NCBI RefSeq assembly: GCF_000189635.1
Contig: NW_002476512.1
Location: forward strand, 558,001-622,000
Direction: 5' to 3'
DNA length: 64,000 nucleotides
DNA from: Tetrahymena thermophila SB210
Taxonomy: Eukaryota; Ciliophora; Oligohymenophorea; Hymenostomatida; Tetrahymenidae
Shown here: positions 25,659 through 38,675 of the stretch, piece after piece
How positions within the stretch are numbered: the first letter of the stretch is position 1
Layout of the letters: every line of letters begins with the position of its first letter
Translations under genes and position numbers: made by a program
The notes under the pieces: model-generated
What the model saw: the letters and a program-made list of their open reading frames with translations, nothing else
Told to the model about the DNA's origin: nothing
Databases searched by the model: none

Positions 25659-26785
25659 TTCTAATTGATTATTATTTTTTGTATTAATTTTTGTTTTTAT
25701 TTGTTAATAAATATTATTATAATGAATATTGGTTAAATATTGACAAGATATGAATTCATAAATAAATAAATAAATTAATAACTAAATACATAAGTAAGTC
25801 TTTTTATTAAAAAATTCTTTTGTATATATTTCTATTTAAAAATATATGGAACTTTTAGTAAAAAAAAGAATGAAGAATAAGAAAGATCGATTGTTAATAT
25901 AAAAGACATTAATCATTTATCTATATTAAAAACAAGTAAAAAAATAAAGCAAATTAATCTTTATTTTTCTCATTATCTTTAATAAATTAATTAGTTTTTC
26001 ATTCATTTAATTATTAATTTATTCTGAATGAACCTATCAATCTATCAATCAAACTAAATAAAATATTCAAAGGCAAATATGAATTTATATTTTTTAGCAT
26101 TGAAATTAATGAGTTGGTGCAAATAAATAACCCCCAATATTTTTCTTATGTTAGATTTAAATGATCAGAGTATGAATAGCAAATTTAAAATGTTTTGATA
26201 TCTTACCAAACTCTAAGTGCTCTAGCTATTAATTTTTATTCCGATTCTAATTTCAATTTTAAATAAATTTTATTAAATTTTGCAAATTTTTGTGTTTTCG
26301 CGCTTAGATAATAAATATAAAATTTATTAATCTTGGTAATAAAAACAAAACTTTATAATTCTTTCCAATAACCTTTCATTTATTTTTTTTTATTTAATTT
26401 TTTAATAATTATAATCATTTTTCATCTTATCTGAATAATTTGTTTTCTGATATTCTTGCTGATGTTAAAAATTTAAGCAGGAATTCTTTGTTTTTTTATT
26501 TAATTATGTATTTGCATTTGAAATTCTTTTGTTTACGATTCTTACCAAAATTAAAATTAAAATTATTTAAAGAGAAAAATATAAAATACTTTATAACTTG
26601 AAAATTTCCTAAAAAATTAAAAAAATATATATAGGTTTTAGTCTATTAACTAGCTAACTAGTTACTACATTTTATATCATAATAAAAGTGTAATTTTATT
26701 AATCAAAGATTCGATTAGTTTTGTAGCAAATCAAATACTTTAATTTATCAAATTTAATCAAGAAATTGTAAATTGATTAGACATA
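25659..26785. other. Intergenic region between divergent transketolase and TERT
   Basis: About 1.1 kb, AT-rich, presumably holding promoters for both genes. TAAA-type repeats lie near 25759-25775. A short CCCCCAA near 26132 is telomere-like only by chance length. No gene is seen. Confidence 0.65.
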
Positions 26786-29700
26786 ATGTAGAAAATTAAC
26801 AATATTAATAATAATAAATAAATGTTAACCAGAAAAGAAGATTTGCTAACTGTTTTAAAATAAATCTCTGCTCTAAAGTATGTTTCAAATTTGTATGAAT
26901 TTTTGTTAGCAACAGAAAAAATAGTACAAACAAGTGAGCTTGATACATAGTTTTAGTAAGATTATTAATCATAAATAACAAATATTAAAGGACACATTCA
27001 ATTAATTATAGAGAGTTTTTAACAACAACTATAATTGCGAGCGAGTAAAATTTAGTTGAAAACTACAAGCAAAAATACAACCAACCTAACTTCAGTTAAC
27101 TGACCATTAAATAAGTAATATGTTAACTAAATACAGCTATAATTAAACCTTTTTCAATTAGGTTATCGATGATAGCATTATTTTGCTAGGAAACAAATAA
27201 AATTATGTACAGTAAATAGGGACAACAACTATTGGCTTTTATGTTGAATATGAAAATATTAATCTTTCAAGACAAACTCTCTATTCTTCAAATTTTAGAA
27301 ATCTTTTAAATATCTTCGGAGAAGAAGATTTTAAATATTTTTTAATAGATTTTTTGGTAATCAATCAATAATTTTTTGATAATTCTACTTATTAAATTAA
27401 AAAATATCTTACTAAATTTTGTAGTAAAATTTTATTTCAAATTGAAAAGTAATAAATAATGAATCTATTAATCTAAAAAATGGATATTTTAAAGGAAATA
27501 ATTTGCATCATTAGCAAATAACTGAGTACAATCATTATTTATATTTATTAAAATCATATTTTTTATTGTTAATATTAAATTGAAACCTTTTATGTTTAAT
27601 TTAAATATTAAATTTTTGTAAATATTGATTGATATATTTATTTTATTAAAGGTATTCACTAAAGTAGAATAAAATGGCTATTTACAGGTAGCAGGAGTCT
27701 GTTTGAATTAATATTTTTCTGTTTAAGTTAAATAAAGTAAATTGAAAATTATTTAATTTAACGACTAAGCAAAAATATTTATTAAATAATTTAGAAAAAT
27801 GGTATAAAAATAACTTTAATATGAATGGTAAAGCTACAAGTAATAATAATCAAAATAATGCTAATCTTAGCAATGAGAAAAAGTAAGAAAATCAGTACAT
27901 TTATCCTGAAATTTAGAGATCATAAATATTCTATTGCAATCATATGGGAAGAGAACCAGGAGTTTTTAAATCAAGTATTATTTATTTGAAATACATAAAA
28001 ATATAAATAAAAAATTAATTTTACGTAGGTTTTTTCAACTACTCAGAGATAAAAAAGGGTTTTTAATTCAAAGTAATTTAAGAAAAACTGCAAGGAAGAT
28101 AATTTATTAATTCAGATAAAATAAAACCTGACCACCCTCAAACTATTATTAAAAAAACTTTGTTGAAGGAATATCAAAGCAAAAATTTTTCGTGCTAAGA
28201 GTAAATTAAATATTTTAAAAATAGCTATTTATTTTAATATTGTTATAAATTATAGAGAAAGAGATTTATTTTTAGAATTTACAGAAAAAATTGTGCAGAA
28301 CTTTCATAATATCAACTTCAATTACTTACTCAAAAAATTTTGTAAACTTCCAGAAAATTATTAAAGCTTAAAAAGTCAAGTTAAACAAATAGTCTAAAGC
28401 GAGAATAAAGCTAATTGTAAAATTTATTCATTTTTTTAATCTGTTTTAATTTAGATGTATTAAAAAGAATAAAGTTGTGAAAATCTATTTAACTCCTTAT
28501 ATGACACAGAAATAAGCTACAAGCAAATAACTAATTTTTTGAGATAAATAATCCAAAATTGTGTACCAAATTAATTACTTGGTAAAAAAAACTTCAAAGT
28601 GTTCTTAGAGAGTAAATATTTTATAATTTATCTACAAAGTAATTATTTGGTTTTTAATTTTTTGTATGTTAATTAGAGTTATATGAGTTTGTCCAGATGA
28701 AGAGATTTGAAAATCAAAAGGTACTTGATTACATTTGCTTTATGGATGTGTTTGATGTTGAGTGGTTTGTAGATTTAAAGAACCAAAAGTTTACTTAAAA
28801 AAGAAAGTATATTTCTGATAAAAGAAAGATTCTAGGAGACTTGATAGTTTTTATAATCAACAAAATCGTTATTCCTGTTCTCAGGTATAATTTTTACATA
28901 ACTGAGAAACACAAGGAAGGAAGTCAAATATTCTATTACCGTAAACCAATATGGAAATTAGTGAGTAAATTAACTATTGTCAAAGTAAGAATTTAGTTTT
29001 CTGAAAAGAATAAATAAATGAAAAATAATTTTTATCAAAAAATTTAGCTTGAAGAGGAGAATTTGGAAAAAGTTGAAGAAAAATTGATACCAGAAGATTC
29101 ATTTTAGAAATACCCTCAAGGAAAGCTAAGGATTATACCTAAAAAAGGATCTTTCCGTCCAATCATGACTTTCTTAAGAAAGGACAAGCAAAAAAATATT
29201 AAGTTAAATCTAAATTAAATTCTAATGGATAGCCAACTTGTGTTTAGGAATTTAAAAGACATGCTGGGATAAAAGATAGGATATTCAGTCTTTGATAATA
29301 AACAAATTTCAGAAAAATTTGCCTAATTCATAGAGAAATGGAAAAATAAAGGAAGACCTCAGCTATATTATGTCACTCTAGATATTAAAAAGTGTTATGA
29401 CTCTATCGACTAAATGAAACTTTTAAACTTCTTTAATCAAAGTGACCTAATTGTAATTTATTTTAAAAAAATTAATTAATTTTTATAGTTTGTTATAATA
29501 AATAGCAAGATACTTATTTTATAAATAAATATTTACTGTTTTAGAGAAATAAGCGCCCACTCTTACAAATTTAGCAAACAAATAATTTAAGTAAAATTAT
29601 TTCAAATTAATTTTAAAAACTGAAATTAAAAAATTTTCACGAAATTAATATTTATTAGACAGTGCTATGGAAATTGAAGAGGAAAAAATAAACAAAAAAC

Positions 29701-31525
29701 CTTTTAAAATGGATAATATTAATTTTCCATATTACTTTAATTTGAAAGAGAGACAGATTGCCTACAGTTTGTATGATGACGATGATTAAATTTTATAAAA
29801 GGGGTTTAAAGAAATTTAATCTGATGATAGACCATTTATTGTAATCAATTAAGATAAACCAAGATGCATAACAAAAGATATTATACATAATCACTTGAAA
29901 CATATCAGCTAGTATAATGTTATCAGTGTAAAAAAATTATTATATTTTTGAAAAAATTTGATTTTAAATCCTTCAAAATTATTAATTGATTAAAATTCTT
30001 ATTGATTGATTGATAATTTTGGAGATTTGCATTTCATTTGTGAGCTTATTTTCCATATTTTTAATTTTTTTATTAGTTTAATAAAGTTAAATTTAGATAG
30101 AAAAGAGGTATTCCATAAGGTTTAAATATATCAGGAGTCCTTTGCTCATTTTACTTTGGTAAGTTAGAGGAAGAATACACTTAATTCCTAAAAAATGCTG
30201 AGTAGGTTAATGGCAGCATCAATTTACTTATGAGATTAACTGACGACTATTTGTTTATATCAGACTCTCAATAAAATGCATTAAATTTGATTGTACAACT
30301 CTAAAACTGTGCAAATAATAATGGATTTATGTTTAATGATTAAAAAATTACCACAAATTTTTAGTTTCCTTAGGAAGACTACAATTTAGAGCATTTTAAA
30401 ATAAGTGTTTAGAGTATTTTTTTTATTAAAAATAATAAATTAAAAATGAAAATGAAATATTTAAAAAGATGAGTGCTAATGGATAGGGAAAAGCATAGAC
30501 ATGAACACATTAGAAATCAAATCTATATAAAAATAAACACAATAAGGTAAATTAACTTAATCTATGAAAGAATTACTTTTTAAAATATACTTAATTATAA
30601 TCATTTTTATAAAATCACTAAATTAGAAATAAACCAAACAATCAACGTAGCTATTTCTATAAAGAATTTAAAATCATAACTTAAAAACAAACTTAGAAGG
30701 TAAAAATGAAATTTGAATGTTAAATTTGTTAAAATAGATTTATTTTTATAAAAAGTTTATTTTTAAATTAACTAATCGATTACTTCAACCCAAATATTAA
30801 TTCTTTTGAGGGTCTTTGCAGATAGCTATATCACCACAGCAAAGTAATTTCTTAAGGAATAAAAATTTTAAGACATTTAATATATATTATAAAAATCAAC
30901 AGGCTACAGTTATGAAATTCTATCCTTTCATGACTAAATTATTTTAAATTGATCTTAAAAAGTCAAAACAATATTCAGTTTAGTATGGAAAAGAAAATAC
31001 AAATGAAAATTTTCTTAAAGGTAATTTAAATTTTTGAAAAAAAAGATTATTTTTAATTTTTTTATCTGCTAGATATACTATATTACACAGTTGAAGATGT
31101 TTGCAAAATATTATGCTATCTATAATTTGAAGACGAAATTAATTCAAATATAAAAGAAATCTTCAAAAATTTATACTCATGGTAATAATTTAAATACACT
31201 TATTTTATTTATTTTTATTTCATCATTAATTGCTTGCATAACACTAATTAGGATTATGTGGGATATCATTGTTAGCTATTTGAAAAAGAAAAAGCAATTT
31301 AAGGGATATCTAAACAAATTACTACAAAAGATAAGAAAGTCCAGGTTTTTCTATCTTAAAGAAGGTTGCAAAAGTTTGTAATTGATACTTTCATAGCAAA
31401 AATATTAATTAAATAAAAAAGAATTAGAGGCTATTGAATTCATAGATTTAAATAACCTCATATAAGACATTAAGACACTGATACCTAAAATTTCAGCTAA
31501 ATCTAATTAATAAAATACCAATTGA
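26786..31525 (+). CDS. TERT: Telomerase reverse transcriptase
   Basis: Catalytic protein of telomerase; it copies the telomerase RNA template onto chromosome ends. Nineteen exons: 26786-26955, 27012-27114, 27162-27356, 27652-27736, 27795-27974, 28029-28200, 28256-28416, 28468-28611, 28677-28984, 29048-29452, 29506-29590, 29659-29927, 30077-30413, 30469-30546, 30627-30699, 30756-30843, 30903-31020, 31073-31181 and 31252-31525. They total 3,354 nt, so 1,117 residues. In order: TEN domain (MQKINNINNN start), TRBD with CP and T motifs (FYYRKPIWKLVSKL), then RT motifs 1 and 2 (GKLRIIPKKGSFRPI), A (YYVTLDIKKCYDSID), B' (RGIPQGLNISG), C (RLTDDYLFI, catalytic Asp pair) and E, then the C-terminal thumb. 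All three catalytic aspartates are present. The agreement with T. thermophila TERT is from memory, not from an alignment. Confidence 0.98.
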
Positions 31526-32321
31526 AAGTTTCTTTTTATATTTATAATACTTAAAAACTTTTAATCTTCAAATAGATAATTATTAGTAGTTTAAAAGAAA
31601 TATTTTTTAATTTCCTTTTAGCTCTTGTGTCTTTAATTTCAATTTGTTTCTTAAATAAATTAACATTATTTACTTATAAACCCCTTCATTTGATTTATAA
31701 TATTATTTAAACTGCTTACTTATTATTTCTAGGTAATATTTAATTTTTTTTGAATAAAATTTAAGTTTCAGTGTATTTTATTTCAATTTGACTAACTTTA
31801 AAGCTCTTATTTAATATAAAATAGTTATTTAGTATTTTTTTGTTTTTGTAATCTTATTTTTAGCATTTTTTTAATCTCATTTTTAGTATTTTTATATATC
31901 TGTAATCTTATTTTTAGTATTTTTTATGTTTTAGTAATATTTGCTTGTAAAAATAAAAATAATTTATAATTAATACTTCCTTCATTAGCAAAAAAGAAAT
32001 ACTTATTACCTACCTTCAAATCTTTTCAGGTTACTTCTTTAATTTATTTTTCCAGAAATTTATCAAGAATTTATAAATTTTGTTGCTGCTTAATTCAATG
32101 TAAGGTAAATAAATATATTTATTTCTAATATTAATTAACATCAAAATTATTTTGTATAGTAAAAAAGAATGAAATAATACTTTATTTTGTTAGGATATTA
32201 AAATTGTATAAAACTTATTAAATTTATCAAAGCAAAATTTAACTTTTATATTAAAACAAAATTGTTATTTAAATATCAGTAAAAAATTAATAAATTTATA
32301 GATTTTTCATCTTATTTGTTA
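31526..32321. other. Intergenic region downstream of TERT
   Basis: About 800 nt, very AT-rich, between two plus-strand genes. It contains the three-copy 22-nt direct repeat listed separately. No gene is seen. Confidence 0.65.
31849..31924 (+). repeat. Three direct copies of a 22-nt T-rich unit
   Basis: Copies at 31849-31870, 31872-31893 and 31903-31924 follow TAATCTTATTTTTAGTATTT plus TT, each differing by at most two bases. Start-to-start spacings are 23 and 31 nt. The array lies about 320 nt after the TERT stop. Confidence 0.75.
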
Positions 32322-35301
32322 ATGAAAGATTTACTTTTAATCATCTTTATCATATTATCCTCATGTCAAGCTCAGTATTTAGAAAGTCCTTAGTTAGAAT
32401 ATTTTTTAAATAATATTGAATTTGCTAACTAAGGGTAGTTCTTTTATGATAATAATTTAGATCTCGCTATCATTATTTAACCAGATAAGGAATAAGATTA
32501 AATAAAATTATATAGGAATTTCACAACAAATAAATATGAGCATCCAAAGCAGCTGACAGTAAAGAATTTACCTTAAAAATATGATAAGTTTGTTTTTATT
32601 CCTGAAATACAATAGATTTTGTATGCATCATCAAATTAAACTTCAAATATTTAATAAATTTCATCTATTTCATATAGAGATAACCAATTAATAATAAGTG
32701 AATCATAAACAAGAATCAAGTCAGTACTCTCAATTGAGTATCAACCAATTACAAATATCATAGTAAATATATTCATCTGTGGTCTAGATAATAAAAGTAA
32801 TTACTAAATAGAAGTTTGGCAAATAAATTAGCTAGGAGAAATTAAACATTTTGAAAGCTTGATCAAAGTAGAAAAAAATATTTTGAAAACGTTTTCAAAT
32901 ATTTATAAAAAAAATAATATTGACTAATAATTCTCTTAGAAAAGATATAGCATAATCTATCTTTCTTACTTGTTAGAAAGCAGTCTATTATCTCAGTTTA
33001 GCAAGCAATAGTATTTAAATTTATTTAAGAATTAAACTCTAAGCATTTTAGATGCAGAGATTTTCTATCTTAGGAAAAATAATGATTAAAACAATGTTAC
33101 AGCTAATCACCTAATTAATAAGTCTAGTAAATTTTTTAGAGTATTCTCAAAATATAACAAAATATTTCAATTTTTAAATAAAAAACAGCAAAATATTTCA
33201 ATTTGCTTATATAAAATTATTATTTTTTATTTTTCTCTTTAAATTAAATTTTAATTTGAATCTTTCAATTTATAAAAATATTCTCATATTTATTGTTCAA
33301 AATAGATATATTTGGAGATTTAATGACCTTGAATTCGACCAAGCTCAAAAAAGGATTGACTAAAAGTTCTAAAAAAATAAAATTAGATTAATAACAACTT
33401 CAAAGTAATCTTAGTTATGCCAACTAACTTGCTCCATAAAACTTTACTCTAATTAAGAGCGAAATAAAGGTTTTTGGATAAAATAATAATTACTACGAAG
33501 CAGAAAAAGAACTTTTTAATGATAAAAATATCAATGAGTATGATAGAATAATTTGTTTGATAATCTAAGAAGATATTAATAAAGATCAATAATTTAGAAA
33601 ATTGCTTAAATGTTAATCAAAATTAGAGTCTCTACAAATTTCTATGTAGTTAGATTTATTTTAATAGCTTATTTCAGATCCACAAAATAGTAGAATCATA
33701 TCAATTCAACCTTATTAGAGTGGAAAAACAAAGATTACTCTTTATGACCTTTAGAAATTAGAAGAATAGGATAAAATTATAAGCATGTAAGATATCCAAT
33801 CATAAGTAGATTGCATAGTTTTCTATAATTTTTAGCAAGAAAAACCAAAAATTTTAAATTTAAATGAAAATATATTGCTAATGTAAGAGTCACTTAATAA
33901 CTACTACCAATGCAACACAAAATCCGGACTTGCAACAAGAAATAAAACACCAGATAATTGGAAATAATTGTTATTAAGCAATGATTACAAAGTTTTCTAA
34001 AGGAAAAATAGTAATTCTACTTTGATTATATTCACAAATCAATAGTCTAAAAGATTTATATTAGCTGAAGGTAAATAAAGAAAAATGGCAGATATTAATC
34101 ATTATGGACTTAAAATACTAAATATGATTCCATTATTTGTAACTATTGGACTTTTTTTATTTATTATTCTGAGATTGAACAACTACAGAAAAGTATAGAG
34201 AAAGCTAAGTGCATAAATATCTACATTCAAAAGTACCTTCATCACTTACTACCAGTTTAAATTGAGATATATGAAACGAGAAGATTTTATGAGATCTAGA
34301 TACAGCTTTTACTTTAATTAAGTGGCTCGAGAACATCAAAATAATGGATATGAAATATATGTAGATCAATTCAATCATAACAAAGCTTATTTAGTTAAGG
34401 TAATTAAAATTCAATCATTTTAGAACCAAGACTATGTCTAGGAATACATCAACACTCATCTTTAGCTTTCTAAATATGAAGGTAATTTATTTATTTACTT
34501 AATTGTTTATTTGTTTATTTATTTTATTTATTATTTCAAATTTTATAATAAAAAACTAAAATTATTTTAGGAGTTGTGAAATTATTACATTATTGCATCA
34601 TTCCAGAGCAAATGGCTTATATTATTACAGATGTCCCTAACAAAACTTTGCAAAGCTAGATTGAATAATAGATTGCCATTTTAGAATAGTTTGATGACAA
34701 AATAATTTTAAAAATAGCATAAGAGGTAATAAATTGCCTTTTGCTAATTTAAAAGGAATTAGATTTACCACATAGAGATATTAAGCCTTCTTCAATAGTT
34801 TTAGCTTCAGATGGTTAATACAAGCTTACAAATTTTAGACCTAGTCAATTCAATTTAGCTTCAAATTATATGCTCATTTTGTCTTAAGGCTCAATTGCAT
34901 TTATGTCACCTGAAGTCCGTTTTTAGATTGAAGTGTAAATGAGCAACGTTAACTATGATCCTGAAGAAGAAGAGGTTGGATAGAGCTACGAAATTTATAA
35001 AAAGTCTCTTGATTAAAATATAAACGTTTTAGACTACATTAAAAACGAAGAAGAAATTCACTTGTATGATTAATACAAAGCAGATATTTTTAGTTTAGGA
35101 TTAACTCTTCTTTTAGCAACAACCAAAATGGGTATTGATGGTTTAAATATAAACAAAGAACTACTGAGTGAAAGAATTCTTAAATTAAAATCGAATACAA
35201 ATTTTTCTGATAAAACAAAAGACTTAATAGAATCAATGCTTAAATGGGAAGAAGATGAAAGACCTACATACGAATAGCTGCTTTCAATGATTTAAGAATG
35301 A
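32322..35301 (+). CDS. Receptor-like transmembrane pseudokinase
   Basis: Three exons (32322-33126, 33306-34481, 34571-35301) give 903 residues with consistent phases. A signal peptide (MKDLLLIIFIILSSCQAQ) is followed by a ~520-residue extracellular region I do not recognise. One membrane span (MIPLFVTIGLFLFIILRL, about 543-563) and a cytoplasmic kinase fold (about 610-903) follow. The fold shows VKVIK as the Lys strand, HRD at 728-730, AFMSPEV in place of APE, DIFSLGLTLLL as subdomain IX and ERPTYEQLLSMI as subdomain XI. Catalysis looks lost: the catalytic-loop Asn is Ser (HRDIKPSS), DFG has become NFR (748-750) and no glycine loop is visible. It probably works as an allosteric or scaffolding receptor. 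The ligand is unknown. Confidence 0.8.
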
Positions 35302-35877
35302 TAAATTCATAAAATATTAATTAAAAATGCAAAAAATGCTATGTGCTAATTTATTTATTTTAAATTTTATTGTATGTATGTAATAAGAAAGTATGTTTTA
35401 ATAAAGTATTTTGAAATTTAAAAAGTTGTTATAGATAATTTATTGATTTGGAATTCTAGTGTTCGAATTATGAAAAAATAAAAATTGAATATGTTCAAAG
35501 ATTATTGGCTATTTAGTAAGTAAAAGCTACTTTTATTGATTTTCACTTTAGAATATCAAAATATAAATAAATAAATATTATTAATTTATGATTAGAAAGT
35601 TGGTTGAAGATTAGCTAATTGATAAATTTATTTATTTATTAGCTATTTCATCTCAAAAATAAATAGAAGTTTTAGTATTTGAATCTGAGGATATTAAAGA
35701 AGATAGTTAATTAATCAAAAAGGAATTCATCTAATTTAATTAATATCGTTAAAGATCAACTGAAGGAAGTTAATTCATTTTTATTAAATAATTCAAAAAA
35801 TAGAAATAGTTTAAATTACTTTTGAAGGATAAAGAAAACAAAAAGTAAATAAAACATAAATATACAAATTAGATAAG
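35302..35877. other. Intergenic region with an overlapping upstream frame
   Basis: AT-rich 5' region of the next gene. Read with the ciliate code it holds a 131-codon frame from an ATG at 35588 to a TGA at 35981-35983, overlapping the next start in another frame. Its status is unclear. Confidence 0.5.
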
Positions 35878-38675
35878 ATGTATGCCCATAACTTATATTA
35901 GAATTAGATTACTTAGGAATAGCCTATAAAGAATGATTATGATTCATAGGCTTTACCATCAAATGAGGAGTGGGATACTATGAGAAGTCCTAATAAAAAT
36001 TATGAATAACAGAATTAATAAACAATAGGTTAGTATTTAAATTAATTAGGTGGTGGAGGAGCTCATACACCATAATACGCATCTTCAATCTAGCAGTAAA
36101 GAAATTTTTAAATGGCTTAACCAATGAATTAGAATGTAGTTAATGAACCTTCTTCAGAATACGATCAATTCCACTCTCAATATAAAGGAACTGGTAATAT
36201 CAAAAATTAGGGAGAAGGATATTATCATTAGCCATAGCAATTATAAGGATCTGGCTAAAATTAATACATGAACTAGATCTAATCAACTTATGGTAATGGA
36301 ACGAAGCTTAACAACAATTTTGAGAATGGAGAATCTCCTTAGAAAATGCAGTCATAAAAAAAAAATAGTTTAGCTATTTAAACGAATGATGGAAATCTTA
36401 ATTTTTAATAATAGCCCTATTAAAAATAAAATAATAATTAATATGGAGGAGTTTAGGAAATCAATTATGGAAATCCTTTAGGCACATAGAGTGTTAGTTA
36501 GAGGAGTATTTCGTAGTTCCCTAAAACAGAATATTAGTAAGTGTAGCAATAGAATTAACAAAATAGTTAGTTATACCAAAAACAGATTTAGTAATAACAA
36601 TAGTCGTAGTTATTATAATAATAATAAAAACTAAATCAGATATAATTGGATAGAACTTAAATGAACAATACTATTATGGATAATTATAATGATAATTCAC
36701 CTATTAGAGACATGACAAATGTAAATAATACTTAGTACAATATAGCAAATCAAACCTAAGCGGATATACCTTTAATTACTCCTCCAAAGCAAAGAATAGA
36801 ATAGCCTGAAGTCTTAAATAAAATAGACTTAAATGCATCTAATAATTTACCAAATATAAATTTACAGTAATAACTAGAAATGAATTAAAATAATATATAT
36901 AAAATATAGGATAATAACGTAGTACTTAATAACAATTAAATATATTTGAATGAGGAAGGAATCAAAGACAGAAATAGCACCACATATAATTTTAGAGAAA
37001 CTACTCAGGTTGAAGGAGCTCCAAATTAATAATAGAGATTAAACTATAATATAAACTAAAGGGTCAATAACTATAGCGGAATGTATGCTTATGTTGCTGA
37101 TAATAAAAACTAAATTAATAACACAACATAAGCGTATCTAGCATACGAGCCTAGCAAGAATGTGCTCGGAGACCAGATTGGAAAAATCATTAATGTTGAT
37201 GATCCTAATTTTCATTAAAATTTAGATTTATAATAGCAAAATTTCAATCTTCTTTTACAGTAAAAGCTAACTCCTCTTGAAATAGAATTTCTGAGAAGAG
37301 CCTAAAGGAAGTAAAATACAAGCTTTTTTTATGACAAACTAGCAAAAAGTTATAGATCCGTATGCATTCCTGATTACAAAAGACCATTTTACAAATTTTT
37401 CCTTTTTGAATTTATCATTCCAATAATCATAGTATTTTTGCTCCATGTTTTCCTATGGGGTGTTCAATACTCAATCAATGACTACTGCTTTTAATCGTCA
37501 TCAGTTTGTCAATGCAAAAATTTTTCAATTTAATTATGGACTTTTTTCAGGTAAAATTCTTAAATTAAAATGTATTAAAAATTTAGTAGAATTTTATGAA
37601 AATAAATAGATAAATGATTGCTTGGAAACTTGGAGTCATTTGCTGTAAAAATATTCTTATGATAGAAATAGGCTAAGAAAGATTCCCACTGATGGAAAGC
37701 TTTATGATGTTTTTTGTAAGTATAGGTGTTGACTTTATCATGGTAGTTGGAATTGGATTAAATCAAGATTGGCAGTTTTATTTAATGATATTCGTTTTAG
37801 GCTATATCATGACAATTCATGTCATAAAATTTAAGTAATTTACTAAGATTAGAACAAAAGGAAGAGGGCTCTATTTATATGATTTAAATTTAGTTGCTAT
37901 AATTGTTTTCATATATTATGCTCTGCCTGCAATTTATAAAAGTTTGATAGATAGACTTTCCTTTTCAAATGGCAGAAGTACATTTCTGCTTCTCTATCCC
38001 TTGCTAGAATGGGTATTTGAAATATTTAGCAATATGATTTTAGATAAAGCTAAACTAGCTACTTTCTTTTAGTACCAAATGTATATGCTTATTTTAGGCA
38101 TGAGAGTAGGTATCATGACAAGCACCTCAACTAGCAACTTCGAATTTTGGTATCTAGGAACTTTATTCTTTTTGAAGCGTATATTAGAGTCCAGCAGCTT
38201 TGTATACATTAATTTAAGAAGACTCATCTACAAAATGTTTCCTCCAAACCTAAAATATAAGGCTTCTATGAGTGAGTATCCAGATTATAAAAAGGGTAGA
38301 GAAGGATTTTACATGGAAAGCATCGTATGGATAGGCATGTATTATTGGTGGTTTTATACAAATACAATTGTTCCAGGATATGTCAAGTCTTATATCGTAG
38401 TCAATAACTGTGAATTCTAAGCAACTAATATATTTAGAGGAGTCACTTGGGATAGGCCCTTCTTTACATGGATATTCTTTCTCGTGGCTACTATTATTTC
38501 CTATTTTGTTAACTTTAATTTAAAATACGACATGATTAAATGGATAGGTGCATAAAAGCACAATTTCATAGAAAACATCTTGACCAGAATGTTTGGATGG
38601 TATTTATTCTAAGTGGCCCTTATAGTTTCATATTCTATCTCATAAGAATATGCACAGACCTACAGCAATTTTTGA
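35878..38675 (+). CDS. Multi-pass membrane protein with long Gln/Asn-rich N-terminus
   Basis: Not recognised. Two exons (35878-37550 and 37610-38675) give 912 residues with consistent phase. The first ~430 residues are dominated by Gln, Asn, Tyr and Ser, most Gln being TAA or TAG, with stretches such as QKQIQQQQQSQLLQQQQK. A short charged region (FLRRAQRKQNTSFFYDKLAK) leads to about eight hydrophobic segments beginning with FFLFEFIIPIIIVFLLHVFLW. A Cys cluster (YCFQSSSVCQCKNF) sits in the first loop after this span. Other spans include SFMMFFVSIGVDFIMVVGIG, NLVAIIVFIYYALPAIY and FFTWIFFLVATIISYFVNF. The layout suggests a cytoplasmic disordered tail on a transporter- or receptor-like core, but no family motif supports a specific function. 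Confidence 0.75.

Noticed and set aside
25467-25664. Plus-strand frame over the transketolase first exon
   Set aside because: Antisense shadow of a clear transketolase coding exon.
26128-26140. CCCCCAA resembling the C4A2 telomere repeat, upstream of TERT
   Set aside because: A single short copy only; no tandem repeat, so no evidence of telomeric DNA.
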